Part shown: positions 1 to 7,562 of the stretch, one piece after another
Position numbering within the stretch: the stretch's first letter is position 1
Layout of the letters: each line of letters starts with the position of its first letter
DNA from: a virus
Direction: 5' to 3' (one strand)
Length of the DNA stretch: 64,000 nt
IMG/VR virus record: IMGVR_UViG_3300020220_004906
Location: 1 to 64,000 of that record
Notes under the pieces: model-generated
What the model was told of the DNA's origin: nothing
What the model saw: the letters and a program-made list of their open reading frames with translations, nothing else
The model's database searches: none
Made by a program: the position numbers and the translations under genes

Positions 1-93
1 GTTTTTAATCATAAAGTGCATGAAATGGGGATCCTGATGGCGATCTGCGTCAGGATTCCTCATCAGCAACTGGCCACAGATGTTGAAAAATGA
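1..93 (+). CDS. C-terminal end of an unidentified upstream gene (partial)
   Basis: The first frame is open from the window edge for 30 codons and stops with TGA at 91-93. That stop overlaps the ATG of the next gene in an ATGA arrangement, which is typical of co-translated phage genes. The visible residues show no motif I recognise, and the 5' part lies outside the window. The stop-start overlap is the only reason to think it is real. Confidence 0.4.
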   Translation, partial: VFNHKVHEMGILMAICVRIPHQQLATDVEK

Positions 94-662
94 AAAAAAA
101 CATATTCATTGTGTATGGACACTACAGCGATAAATCTTTTAATGCTGCCATTAGAGACACTTTCATAGCCACTGCCAAACAAAAAGGCCACAACATAGAC
201 TGCGTGGACCTCTACAAAGAAAACTTTGATCCAGTGTATCGTGGTGAAAGTCCTGATGCAGTCACTCTATCACATCGCGAAAGGATCATGAAAGCGGACA
301 CCATTGTGTTGATTGCACCCATTTGGAATTTTAGAATGCCAGCCATACTGGAAGGATGGATTGACAAAGTGTTGGCACCACCTTTTGCATTTAGATTCAA
401 GCGATTGGTGGGCAACTATGGTTATCCCATTGGAAACCTTGCGGACAAAAATGCTGTGATCTTCTGTACCTATGGATCACCCAGACTGGCCATCACCACT
501 TTCTTTCTCAACCTACCAATCAGAAGATTGAAGCGAGGTGTGTTTCATATCTGTGGCATCAGAGACATCAAATACAGAAGATACTTTGCCGTGCCGTTCG
601 TGACCCCGGAAGAGCGCGCAGGATTCCTGCAGGATGTCAGGGACACAGCGGAGAATCTGTGA
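90..662 (+). CDS. Flavodoxin-fold NAD(P)H quinone/FMN reductase
   Basis: This 190-residue protein has the Flavodoxin_2 (NQO1/MdaB/KefF-type) layout. A first beta strand and P-loop-like turn (IFIVYGHYSDKSFN) sit at the N-terminus. The family signature PIWNFRMPAILEGWIDKVL, which contacts flavin and closes the active site, lies around residues 77-97, followed by an aromatic PPFAF segment. Such enzymes use FMN or FAD to pass two electrons from NAD(P)H to quinones or other acceptors in the cytoplasm. It overlaps the preceding frame by ATGA and is followed by a late-type promoter for cspA. In a phage it could manage redox stress or feed reductant to the nearby oxygenases. The substrate cannot be read from sequence. 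Confidence 0.85.
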   Translation: MKKNIFIVYGHYSDKSFNAAIRDTFIATAKQKGHNIDCVDLYKENFDPVYRGESPDAVTLSHRERIMKADTIVLIAPIWNFRMPAILEGWIDKVLAPPFAFRFKRLVGNYGYPIGNLADKNAVIFCTYGSPRLAITTFFLNLPIRRLKRGVFHICGIRDIKYRRYFAVPFVTPEERAGFLQDVRDTAENL

Positions 663-678
663 GGCATTTCATGGCAAG

Positions 679-686
679 TATAAATA
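679..686 (+). promoter_or_regulatory. T4-late-type promoter upstream of cspA
   Basis: An exact TATAAATA octamer, the T4 late promoter consensus, lies 127 bases before the cold-shock gene. The intervening 120 bases hold no open frame I can support, so they probably form a long leader. Long leaders are common on cold-shock mRNAs. Confidence 0.6.
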
Positions 687-812
687 ACAGTGAGTAATAA
701 CAGTAAAGTAAGGCAAGTAGAGACAGTAACAACGGGCACACAGTGCCAATAGAGATTTTCCCCACCCAACATACGGTACACAATATCAACAATCAACAGA
801 AAGAGTGAAACA

Positions 813-1010
813 ATGACACAAGGAACAGTGAAATGGTTCAATGCCCAGAAGGGTTTTGGATTCATAGCCACAGAGGACCGTGACGTGTTCGTTCACATCA
901 CCGCGGTTCAGGCCTCTGGCCTGGAAGGCCTAAACGAGGGCGACGCAGTGATGTTCGACATGGAGGACACCGCCAAGGGTCCTGCCGCCATCAACCTCAC
1001 AGTGCAGTAA
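813..1010 (+). CDS. cspA: Cold-shock protein, CspA family
   Basis: This 65-residue single cold-shock domain carries both RNA-binding motifs: RNP1-like KGFGFIA near residues 15-21 and RNP2-like VFVHITA near 30-36. The start [13 protein letters not shown] is the family signature. Its length matches bacterial CspA proteins (65-70 residues). The domain binds single-stranded RNA or DNA and melts mRNA secondary structure. The gene sits alone behind a TATAAATA promoter and before a GC-rich hairpin, so it is probably a single late transcript. It may help translation of phage mRNA. Confidence 0.95.
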   Translation: MTQGTVKWFNAQKGFGFIATEDRDVFVHITAVQASGLEGLNEGDAVMFDMEDTAKGPAAINLTVQ

Positions 1011-1020
1011 TCAGCACACA

Positions 1021-1041
1021 GCCCAGGGCTGGTCCCTGGGC
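1021..1041 (+). terminator. GC-rich hairpin after cspA
   Basis: GCCCAGGG and CCCTGGGC form an 8-bp perfect stem around a 5-base loop just after the cspA stop. No U tract follows. It is therefore a weak intrinsic terminator, or a 3' stabilising hairpin. Confidence 0.5.
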
Positions 1042-1067
1042 AACACAGCATACAATATTACCAAAGG

Positions 1068-1095
1068 TTGACACACAGCCACAGTGTGCTAAAAT
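1068..1095 (+). promoter_or_regulatory. Sigma-70-type promoter
   Basis: A consensus TTGACA (-35) is followed after 16 bases by TAAAAT (-10). The start codon of the 53-residue membrane protein lies 26 bases further on, behind an AAAGGAG ribosome-binding site. It suggests early transcription by the unmodified host polymerase. Confidence 0.7.
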
Positions 1096-1120
1096 ATATC
1101 CATAAACAAAGGAGAACAAC

Positions 1121-1282
1121 ATGAGTAATTTGTTCACAATCAAGAATGGCATCATTGCCGCAGTGGTGATCCTAGCGGTCGTCATCGGCTACTACTTGCT
1201 GAAGCCCGCGCCCAAGGCGCCAGCTCCGGTCAAGCCAGCAGTGACAGCCCCGGCCACACCGGCGGCACCTGCCAAGAAGTAA
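1121..1282 (+). CDS. Small single-pass membrane protein with Pro/Ala-rich tail
   Basis: The 53-residue frame begins after a strong Shine-Dalgarno (AAAGGAG, 7 bases upstream) and a sigma-70 promoter. Residues about 10-25 (IIAAVVILAVVIGYYLL) form one transmembrane helix. The rest is a repetitive Pro-Ala-Lys-Val tail ending in two lysines. There is no signal-peptidase motif, so an N-in anchor with the tail outside the cytoplasmic membrane is likely. The coding part is GC-rich compared with most of the accessory region. The role is unknown. An early membrane protein of this form could act in superinfection exclusion or envelope remodelling, but that is a guess. Confidence 0.7.
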   Translation: MSNLFTIKNGIIAAVVILAVVIGYYLLKPAPKAPAPVKPAVTAPATPAAPAKK

Positions 1283-1300
1283 TCACACACATACTGCAAC

Positions 1301-1324
1301 ATCACAGGGCATATGCCCTGTGAT
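1301..1324. terminator. 24-bp perfect palindrome between convergent genes
   Basis: ATCACAGGGCAT is followed at once by its exact reverse complement, so the 24-bp element reads the same on both strands. It lies between two convergent genes and has no clear U tract on either side. A bidirectional terminator or a dimeric protein-binding site are both possible. Confidence 0.5.
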
Positions 1325-1342
1325 TGTTAGGCAATAAAAAGT

Positions 1343-1894
1343 TTAATCTAAATTTATATTTTGAGGCAAGCCATCTAGGCTCATTTGAACACTGATTCTG
1401 TCGCTGGTAAGATTCTCCACACTATGCAGTATGCGAGTATCAAGAATGGCCCAACTTCCTTCTTCTAGTCGCCTTGAATCCAATACCTTTAGTTTGCTGT
1501 AATCGCCCACACGTGAATGTGGATCTCTCATTATAGGATGTCCCTCTTCCTGCCAGTAGGTCAGGGTGGCGCCACCATCACGAACCAGATACTGCAGCAC
1601 ATACTTGCGTGTCTGATCGGTATGCACCCCCGCGGTGCCGGGATTGGCAGACCCGAACGCGTAGCGTATGCCAACATCACGGTACACCGAAGTGATGTTG
1701 TGCTTCAACCATGACTCTAGCTCGGGAGATGCCGTGCAGATGGGATTTCGCGCGGAAACCACAATCGTGCCATCTTCTCGCACATGAGTCCATCCAGGAT
1801 AATCTCTCAGTATGTCCGCGGGCCCATGGGCTAATATGGCATCAATAAAATGTTGGGGGATGGGAGATAGATTCAGCACTTTGAAATACCACAT
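1343..1894 (-). CDS. 2-oxoglutarate/Fe(II) oxygenase-like protein
   Basis: The protein has 183 residues from the start chosen at 1894. That start lies 8 bases after a CATAAATA promoter; an upstream ATG at 1930 would place the promoter inside the coding region. A His-x-Asp pair (HTD, residues 91-93) and a distal His in TRILHSVEN (about 156) fit the metal-binding triad of the double-stranded beta-helix oxygenases, with Arg near the C-terminus as a possible 2-oxoglutarate ligand. The layout resembles aspartyl/asparaginyl hydroxylase-like and prolyl-hydroxylase-like proteins found in other marine T4-like phages. The substrate is unknown. A cupin-type protein without 2-oxoglutarate dependence is the alternative. 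Confidence 0.55.
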   Translation of the reverse strand: MWYFKVLNLSPIPQHFIDAILAHGPADILRDYPGWTHVREDGTIVVSARNPICTASPELESWLKHNITSVYRDVGIRYAFGSANPGTAGVHTDQTRKYVLQYLVRDGGATLTYWQEEGHPIMRDPHSRVGDYSKLKVLDSRRLEEGSWAILDTRILHSVENLTSDRISVQMSLDGLPQNINLD

Positions 1895-1902
1895 ATTAGA
1901 AA

Positions 1903-1910
1903 TATTTATG
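1903..1910 (-). promoter_or_regulatory. Late-type promoter CATAAATA
   Basis: CATAAATA on the minus strand ends 8 bases before the ATG at 1894. No Shine-Dalgarno is present between them, so the transcript would have almost no leader. Confidence 0.55.
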
Positions 1911-1996
1911 GGGTGATAATATGCAAGCAACTTTTATTGAATTTTTTTTATTATAAGCAGTCATATTAAAATTATATCATATATCTTAAATATTTT

Positions 1997-2380
1997 ATGC
2001 CTAGAGTATTATATCAAAAAAAAAATTTAAGACAAAGCGTGGATAGTTGGTACAAAAAACGCAAGAAATGCTTTATGTATCACTATCATCTGGTCAATGG
2101 GGGCAAGTTGCCAGAGGATTGGATCAATCTCAATACCATATCTGGCTGCCGCTTCCATGGCTGGGTTCAGTTGGGGCACCTACATCGTGGCGAATTATGG
2201 AGTTATGCCACTGCTCGGCATCGTACCTTGATCACAATGCGAGTGCCAGCAAACAGATTGTTGTGGCCAGAACAGTACCGCAAGGTTTCGCGCAGCATGC
2301 TGCACCAGCAAAAACAGTGGAAGAATCAAATTGATCGTTTATGTAAAACCTATGGTGATAAATCTGATCTTTGGGTTTAA
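1997..2380 (+). CDS. Hypothetical basic protein
   Basis: This is a 127-residue, Lys/Arg/His/Trp-rich protein with no domain I recognise. The start at 1997 follows CTTAAATA by 4 bases, the same short spacing seen at other late genes in this window. The stop is 5 bases from the stop of the convergent DUF1445 gene. The central part (SGCRFHGWVQLGHLHRG) is rich in aromatic and His residues and could bind nucleic acid or metal. A competing frame at 2047-2334 in another phase looks like a shadow. Confidence 0.5.
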   Translation: MPRVLYQKKNLRQSVDSWYKKRKKCFMYHYHLVNGGKLPEDWINLNTISGCRFHGWVQLGHLHRGELWSYATARHRTLITMRVPANRLLWPEQYRKVSRSMLHQQKQWKNQIDRLCKTYGDKSDLWV

Positions 2381-2384
2381 ATAA

Positions 2385-3173
2385 TTAAACCACTCTCAAT
2401 TCAATATTAAGCAGATCGGTAATCAGCATGCAGCCAGGCGAATGAGTAATACACAAACTGGGTTTGGCTTTTTGTATTACAACCTGAGGAGTAACGCCAC
2501 AGGCCCAAAACATTGGCACATGATCTAGAGGTAGTACATCAGGAGTTTCTCCCCAATTGGGTTGATATAAATTTTTAATTCCTATTTCCGCCGGATCACC
2601 TACATGCACAGGACCACCGTGTACCTTAGGAAATTTAGAAGTTATTCTCACTACCTCTTCCGCTCGATCTTTTGGAAAGGATCTCATGCTCACAACCATT
2701 GGTCCCCAAAAACGTCCAGCAGGCCGACACAGTTGATTTGTTATATACATAGGCACAATGGTACCTTGTTTGATATGAGGTAAATGAAATCCCGCTTCTA
2801 GTAAAGGCAATTCAAAACTTAGGCTACAGCCCAACACAAAAGCCACAAGATCAAGACTCCAATAAGAATCAATGTTTGTGGGTTCATCTACTAACTCACC
2901 GTGACGGAACACTCGATATTTGGGTACATCGGTACGTATATCTAATTCACCCAGAGTGCAATTCAAGAAAGGGTCACCCGGGGTGCTCATACCAATGAGT
3001 GGACAAGGTTTTGGATTACGCTGGCAGAAAGCAGCAAATTCTATAGCATATTCTGCAGGAAGTATAACCACATTACCTTGCACATGTTTACTGGCAGCAC
3101 CCGTGGTATACCCACAGTATTTGCCCGCTCTGATGATTTCTCTCGCCTCGCGAGAATCTTGAACATTCAACAT
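2385..3173 (-). CDS. DUF1445 family putative hydro-lyase (D-glutamate cyclase-like)
   Basis: The 262-residue protein matches the DUF1445 (YcsI-like) family along its whole length. Signatures include GYTTGAASKHVQGNVVILP at the N-terminus, FCQRNPKPCPLIG, the DIRTDVPKYRV strand, VHGGPVHVGDPAEIGI and the C-terminal VPMFWACGVTPQ. Characterised relatives include mitochondrial D-glutamate cyclase, which converts D-glutamate to 5-oxoproline; bacterial members are called putative hydro-lyases. The start at 3173 is preferred over 3296 because homology begins there and the longer form would overlap the divergent gene. It has no phage structural neighbour, so it looks like an acquired metabolic gene. It is full length with no visible lesion. 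Confidence 0.85.
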   Translation of the reverse strand: MLNVQDSREAREIIRAGKYCGYTTGAASKHVQGNVVILPAEYAIEFAAFCQRNPKPCPLIGMSTPGDPFLNCTLGELDIRTDVPKYRVFRHGELVDEPTNIDSYWSLDLVAFVLGCSLSFELPLLEAGFHLPHIKQGTIVPMYITNQLCRPAGRFWGPMVVSMRSFPKDRAEEVVRITSKFPKVHGGPVHVGDPAEIGIKNLYQPNWGETPDVLPLDHVPMFWACGVTPQVVIQKAKPSLCITHSPGCMLITDLLNIELRVV

Positions 3174-3194
3174 TATCCAATACTTATAGACACT

Positions 3195-3872
3195 ATGAAA
3201 AACTTTTTCCAATTTGACAGTGCCTGTGTAAATATTCATATGTTTGCAACATTCCAAGATGTGTGGAAAAAAGAAGAACTGTTGTGGTTTTACCAAGACA
3301 TGCAGAGGGCCAAATGTACTTTGGAGAAACAGAACAGCAGCGATCCCAACTATAAAAATCCTTCTTGTTTGCGATGGCTACATAAGAAAGGCACCGATGC
3401 CAGAAATCGATTAGAAGAAAAAATTTTAAAATTGTTGCCCGATCATGAAATGACCTTTGCAGCCTATGTAGAACAATATCAACCCAACATGTTACATTTT
3501 GACAGTGATGGCGGCCCATTTGGTGCCACTTGTATCATACCTCTTCTAGATTATAAAGGTGACACAGACCAAACACTGGTGTTTGATTATCTTTGCAAAG
3601 ACGGAGAAACCACAAAATCAACGTTGGAAAAGCTGTGCAAGGAAACAGAGCATGGTAGGCCTAAATTCAAGCACACACAGCAATATAAATTAGATCATTG
3701 CGGATACAATTCTATTATAAATGCCACAAAACTTTTGGGAGTGTTCTATTATAGACAAGGGGACATGGCAGTGTTTGACAAACGGTTATTACACTGCTCA
3801 AACAACTGGAATCTCACGGACCCTGTGAGGGAACACAAGGACTTTATCTTAATACACACACAAGCAAAATAG
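3195..3872 (+). CDS. 2OG-Fe(II) oxygenase-like protein
   Basis: This 225-residue protein starts at 3195, 21 bases from the divergent DUF1445 start. The upstream-extended frame from 3078 would overlap that gene. A His-x-Asp (HFD, residues 101-103) within NMLHFDSDGGP, and a distal His in RLLHCSNNW (about 198) followed by Arg, form the expected metal site of the jelly-roll oxygenases. The N-terminal 90 residues are helical and lack known motifs. The substrate is unknown. It is one of at least four oxygenase-like genes in the accessory region. Confidence 0.55.
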   Translation: MKNFFQFDSACVNIHMFATFQDVWKKEELLWFYQDMQRAKCTLEKQNSSDPNYKNPSCLRWLHKKGTDARNRLEEKILKLLPDHEMTFAAYVEQYQPNMLHFDSDGGPFGATCIIPLLDYKGDTDQTLVFDYLCKDGETTKSTLEKLCKETEHGRPKFKHTQQYKLDHCGYNSIINATKLLGVFYYRQGDMAVFDKRLLHCSNNWNLTDPVREHKDFILIHTQAK

Positions 3873-3876
3873 ACAA

Positions 3877-4020
3877 TTAGTCCTCGTCCCCGGGCCTATC
3901 TCCCCAGCGCTGATGGGCAGTTTCACGCTCTCCCCATAGTTCCGGCAAAGTCCACTCTCGCTGACCGTTATAATCTTCCATGCAGTTGCTCTCTTCCCAT
4001 TCCCACCACTGAGAAAGCAT
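3877..4020 (-). CDS. Small acidic Trp-rich hypothetical protein
   Basis: This 47-residue frame fills the otherwise empty stretch after the oxygenase gene. It is rich in Trp and Glu (SQWWEWEESN at the start) and ends with an acidic tail (RPGDED). An AGAAGGG stretch precedes the ATG. It lies 8 bases downstream of another 47-residue frame on the same strand, so the pair may be one transcript. There is no recognised family. Confidence 0.4.
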   Translation of the reverse strand: MLSQWWEWEESNCMEDYNGQREWTLPELWGERETAHQRWGDRPGDED

Positions 4021-4028
4021 GGGCCCTT

Positions 4029-4172
4029 CTAGGTTAGTAGTTTCCAAGCAATTATACCCATTATGATTATCAGCACAATTAGCAGTCTAATTGCCCAACA
4101 TCTAGGGCAAAATCCTTCGTGGAATCTATCGCGGTATTTCTGTAATAATTCACTGATTTTGCGGTTTTGCAT
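4029..4172 (-). CDS. Small membrane protein with a CPRC motif
   Basis: The 47-residue frame has a basic N-terminal half, a CPRCW motif at residues 22-26, and one hydrophobic helix (IRLLIVLIIIMGIIAW, about 28-43). The two cysteines could bind metal or form a disulfide. A TTAAATA element at 4182-4188 lies 9 bases before the ATG, matching the late-type promoter spacing elsewhere. It is too small to assign a family. A role in the membrane, such as lysis timing or exclusion, is possible but not shown. Confidence 0.5.
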   Translation of the reverse strand: MQNRKISELLQKYRDRFHEGFCPRCWAIRLLIVLIIIMGIIAWKLLT

Positions 4173-4244
4173 AGCTTATGTTATTTAATAGTCATCATAC
4201 AGACTAAAACATTACCAAAAATAACCATTTACAGACGTTAGATT

Positions 4245-4252
4245 CATAAATA
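4245..4252 (+). promoter_or_regulatory. Late-type promoter CATAAATA
   Basis: CATAAATA lies 37 bases before the TRAP-like gene at 4290. That gene also has a Shine-Dalgarno (GTAGGAGA), so this is a conventional leader. The same octamer precedes the second TRAP-like gene at 9538. Confidence 0.65.
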
Positions 4253-4289
4253 ATTCTGTATACAAACCAAGACTACGTAGGAGACTTAG

Positions 4290-5339
4290 ATGTCAAAACA
4301 AAAAATAAGATGGCTCATCACACATGAACCGCAAGATCTATTCATTAGAGCGGCACGTTGTTTCGAGCAAAAATTAGACGCGAAGTTACCTGGAAAATTT
4401 GAATTAGAACTTTACACTTCTGTGGACGATATGGTGGCGAAAAATGCTGACATGTTTTCAGCTGAAGAAAAAGAAGTTTTAAAAGACAGATCACCGGTAC
4501 TTAAAGGCCTAGAAAGCGACAATGAATCAGTTGAAGGAAAAGATTCAAACTTTAAATACAGAATAGCTAAATGGGCGAAAGTATTTGAAATCTTAAATGA
4601 TGGAAGAATACATATGTCACAAGCACAGGTTAACATCATTGGTGGTTACTTAGACAAAACCATTTCTGTGTTAGACATGCCTTTTTTATTCAAAGACCAC
4701 AACCATGTTACTAGAACGGTAGAAGGTGCTGTTGGAAAAATTATATCCAGCAAGGTTCACAATAAAACAGGTATCAAGCCACTTTGCTACACCTACTCTG
4801 GTGGATACAGAGTGATTGGTGCGACCCAAGATATTAAATCTTTGGAAGATCTAAGAAATCAACCACACTTCATCACCACAACAGGTGTGTCAAGTCATTT
4901 GTTCAGATATGCAGGTGCTGAAAAAGCCACAGGCACTTGGAGCTTGACAGACAGAGATGTTCAAGATATGAATGTCAACGGTGGAGCGATTGAAACAACT
5001 TTGATTAGATTTACTGGCAAGTATGTTTTCAAAACAAACCACAGCATGTTCATGACATCAATTCTTTGCGGTAAAACGTTTTGGAATTCTTTATCTGCAC
5101 AAGAAAAAGAACTATTCGTTCAAGCCGGCCTAGAAACTTCTAGACAAGAAAGAATCTGGTCATTAGAAGATGCAGCTAAAATCGAAGCAGAAGCAAAAGA
5201 AAAAGGATTGGTAATCAATACTATTTCTGATGTAGAAACTGCAGAGCTTAAGAAAGCGGCAGAAAAATGTTATCTGTCCGGTTTCTTAGATCGTCAAGGC
5301 ATTGATCATAAAATTGTTGGTCTTGCATTGAGATCATAA
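4290..5339 (+). CDS. TRAP-type (DctP-like) substrate-binding protein without signal peptide
   Basis: This 349-residue protein has the two-lobe DctP/TRAP solute-receptor layout. The central family signature ISVLDMPFLFKDHNHVTRTVEGAVGK (quoted here only by its first part, about residues 125-144) and the strand YTYSGGYRVIG are both present. Transporter receptors carry a signal peptide and work in the periplasm, but this one begins MSKQKIRWLITHEPQ, so it should stay in the cytoplasm. No DctQ or DctM membrane subunit lies nearby. At the lobe junction, where TRAP receptors place the carboxylate-binding Arg (KVRT in the paralogue at 10161), this copy reads FITTTG, so ligand chemistry has probably changed. 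It is followed by a helical protein and a PP-loop protein, and a second set in reverse order. Confidence 0.75.
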   Translation: MSKQKIRWLITHEPQDLFIRAARCFEQKLDAKLPGKFELELYTSVDDMVAKNADMFSAEEKEVLKDRSPVLKGLESDNESVEGKDSNFKYRIAKWAKVFEILNDGRIHMSQAQVNIIGGYLDKTISVLDMPFLFKDHNHVTRTVEGAVGKIISSKVHNKTGIKPLCYTYSGGYRVIGATQDIKSLEDLRNQPHFITTTGVSSHLFRYAGAEKATGTWSLTDRDVQDMNVNGGAIETTLIRFTGKYVFKTNHSMFMTSILCGKTFWNSLSAQEKELFVQAGLETSRQERIWSLEDAAKIEAEAKEKGLVINTISDVETAELKKAAEKCYLSGFLDRQGIDHKIVGLALRS

Positions 5340-5350
5340 AAAATCACACC

Positions 5351-5382
5351 TATAGGCACGGTAGTTAAATACCGTGTCTATG
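5351..5382 (+). promoter_or_regulatory. Hairpin enclosing a TTAAATA element at the next start codon
   Basis: About 12 bp of stem (GCACGGTA paired with TACCGTGT, extended by flanking TATAG/CTATG pairs) encloses GTTAAATA at 5364-5371. The ATG at 5380 lies 8 bases after the octamer. It could terminate the TRAP-like transcript, present a late promoter, or mask the start codon. Confidence 0.4.
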
Positions 5383-6279
5383 GACTCACATCACCCTCTA
5401 TATTTCCAATGTCGGCATGATCCGTCTCATGAGAGATACGGGTTATTACATCAAAAAAGCAATAGTTTTTATATTATTGATAGTGATCCGGCGTTGTTAA
5501 AAAAAGTTCAATTAACAGCCATGAGATATGAGGTACTACATCTAGTAAACATAGATCATTTTTTTACTTTTTTAGAAAAAATATGGAAGATTTTGGACAA
5601 ATATCAAATTAAAAGCATGACCGAAGCACATCATATACACGAGCTCAGGGCGGCAGTATATCTAAACGACAAATCAAGGACAGAAGATATTCAAAAATTT
5701 CTAAATAATGATAACTGTCATTTTTTTGGAATGACTGTAAGCACAACTAGATCTATTCCGTTGGACATAAATCATTATCGTTTGCAAGATAATATAATAA
5801 AACATCAAAAAAAAGATAAACTTTTTAATGATGAGTTGCAGGAAAAATTATTTTTGATTCGTCGAATCTTATATGTTCTTAAAGGAGTGTTTGAATATTC
5901 TACGGAATTTGTAAATTTGCAAGAAAGCATTTGTAACTTTGGATTAAAAGAATATCAAAAACATTTTGCTATCTGCAATGCAACAGACACTGCTATTCCA
6001 AAAATAGTAGAAGGGGAGATAGAAAGCAATGAAATAAGAGTCAAGTCGATACAACAATTATATAACACAATTTATAAACGTTTTAACGAAATAAATTTTA
6101 ATCAATCTAATAAGGAAATACTTTTACAGTTCATCTCAACTATATGGGCAAAAGAATGTATTACGGAAGCAGAGGAACAATACCCAGATTTTCAGATGAC
6201 ATACGATATTAACAAAATTAGAGGCATTTTAAGAAATGAAATAAACAATCTGATCGCATATTATGCTTCTGAATTTTAA
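5380..6279 (+). CDS. Conserved helical partner protein (copy 1)
   Basis: I do not recognise the family. The protein has 299 residues from the ATG at 5380; a GTG two codons upstream is less likely. It is a paralogue of the gene at 8745: both open with a short strand-rich domain (xxYF...H...xxRYGLLxxKxNxFYxLxSxxxLLKxxQL) followed by a long helical region with many Lys and Glu. Both sit beside a PP-loop protein and a TRAP-like protein. It has no signal peptide, membrane segment or metal motif. AT content is clearly higher than in the structural genes. The linkage suggests it works with the PP-loop or the TRAP-like proteins. Confidence 0.7.
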   Translation: MDSHHPLYFQCRHDPSHERYGLLHQKSNSFYIIDSDPALLKKVQLTAMRYEVLHLVNIDHFFTFLEKIWKILDKYQIKSMTEAHHIHELRAAVYLNDKSRTEDIQKFLNNDNCHFFGMTVSTTRSIPLDINHYRLQDNIIKHQKKDKLFNDELQEKLFLIRRILYVLKGVFEYSTEFVNLQESICNFGLKEYQKHFAICNATDTAIPKIVEGEIESNEIRVKSIQQLYNTIYKRFNEINFNQSNKEILLQFISTIWAKECITEAEEQYPDFQMTYDINKIRGILRNEINNLIAYYASEF

Positions 6280-6291
6280 CAGGATATACAA

Positions 6292-7554
6292 ATGAGTAAT
6301 TCAACGTCCGAAGGAGCACATCTTATAGAAAAAATAAGAGCACACAATAATTTCGACGCATCTGTGTATCTTAAAAAATTAAAAAATAATCAATGCATGT
6401 ATCTAACACAACTTGGGTCTGGACTATTCCACGAATGGGATATGTTATCAAAAGATGCGCAATATTATCTAATGATACCATATATATTAATTGGCACTCG
6501 AGATTTTAGACCACGCATAGGTAAATTTGAAGACCCGTGGAAATCCAAGGTACATCCATTGTATGCTGCACCACCTTTAAAATTTATAAAAGATTCACTA
6601 GCGGATATTGCAGACAATCGTGCAATCCAACTTATAAACAATGCCAAAAGTACTGGAAGAAATATTGCAGTGATGTGGAGTGGCGGCATCGACAGCACAG
6701 TTATGTTAACTTCCATCCTAAAGAACATAAGCGATTCAGATCAGGAACTACTCACGGTATTTTTAACCACCCACAGTATATCCGACAATCCAGATTTTTA
6801 TTTTAAATTTTTATCTTCTAATAAAAAAATTCAAATAAAAAATGCAGCAACATTAAGAGTGGACAACAGTTTTTTAGATAAAACTCTTTTATTAACAGGA
6901 GATCCCGGGGATGGTGTGTTTGGTCCATCTTCGTCCATGTACAGTTGGTTTTCCGAAAGTAAAAAACACTTAGAACCATGGCGCGATCACTTGAAGACAA
7001 TCATGCAACTTCTTGAACCCAACATAGAAAGAGATATGCTTGTACAACCGGGTATAGGTGAATGGTTTACTAATATCGTGACTCAAAATTTAGAGGAAAG
7101 CGGCTATGCTGATCATGTCAGCTCAGTGACCGATTGGTACTGGTGGACATATTTTAATTATAAATGGTCTTCCTTATGCTCTTATCCCCTACATAATAGT
7201 ATTATGGGAGAGCAACATAAAGGAATCACACACGATAATCATAAATTTTACGCTGAAAATATTTTTTATCATACTACACAATGGCAACTTTGGTCCTATT
7301 CAAATTTAAAAGAACTAGTTGGGCCGGATGTTTTTAAAACTCATAAGTTGAAGGCTAGAGAATATATCTATGAGTTTGATAAAAATTTTCAATATTTTTC
7401 TAGAAAAAGAAAAACATCAACCCCACCTCCCAACATGAAATTGCAAAAGTCATCGTTGATCGGGCATGACGAAAATTGGAAACCAATCTATTTAGACCAT
7501 TATCCAGATAGATATCTTATAACTCTTATTCTATCAAGATATAAAACGTCATGA
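6292..7554 (+). CDS. Asparagine-synthetase-like PP-loop ATP pyrophosphatase (copy 1)
   Basis: The protein has 420 residues. A novel N-terminal part of about 120 residues replaces the glutamine amidotransferase domain of AsnB; there is no N-terminal Cys nucleophile. It is followed by the ATP-pyrophosphatase domain with the PP-loop SGGIDST at 130-136 and a GDPGDGVFG motif near 203, equivalent to the GDGADELFGG loop of asparagine synthetases. Such domains adenylate a carboxylate and join it to an amine. Without a glutaminase it must use free ammonia or another amine, as beta-lactam synthetases and lasso-peptide cyclases do. It begins 13 bases after the helical partner and ends 9 bases before its own paralogue. 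Confidence 0.8.
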   Translation: MSNSTSEGAHLIEKIRAHNNFDASVYLKKLKNNQCMYLTQLGSGLFHEWDMLSKDAQYYLMIPYILIGTRDFRPRIGKFEDPWKSKVHPLYAAPPLKFIKDSLADIADNRAIQLINNAKSTGRNIAVMWSGGIDSTVMLTSILKNISDSDQELLTVFLTTHSISDNPDFYFKFLSSNKKIQIKNAATLRVDNSFLDKTLLLTGDPGDGVFGPSSSMYSWFSESKKHLEPWRDHLKTIMQLLEPNIERDMLVQPGIGEWFTNIVTQNLEESGYADHVSSVTDWYWWTYFNYKWSSLCSYPLHNSIMGEQHKGITHDNHKFYAENIFYHTTQWQLWSYSNLKELVGPDVFKTHKLKAREYIYEFDKNFQYFSRKRKTSTPPPNMKLQKSSLIGHDENWKPIYLDHYPDRYLITLILSRYKTS

Positions 7555-7562
7555 AGTAAACC

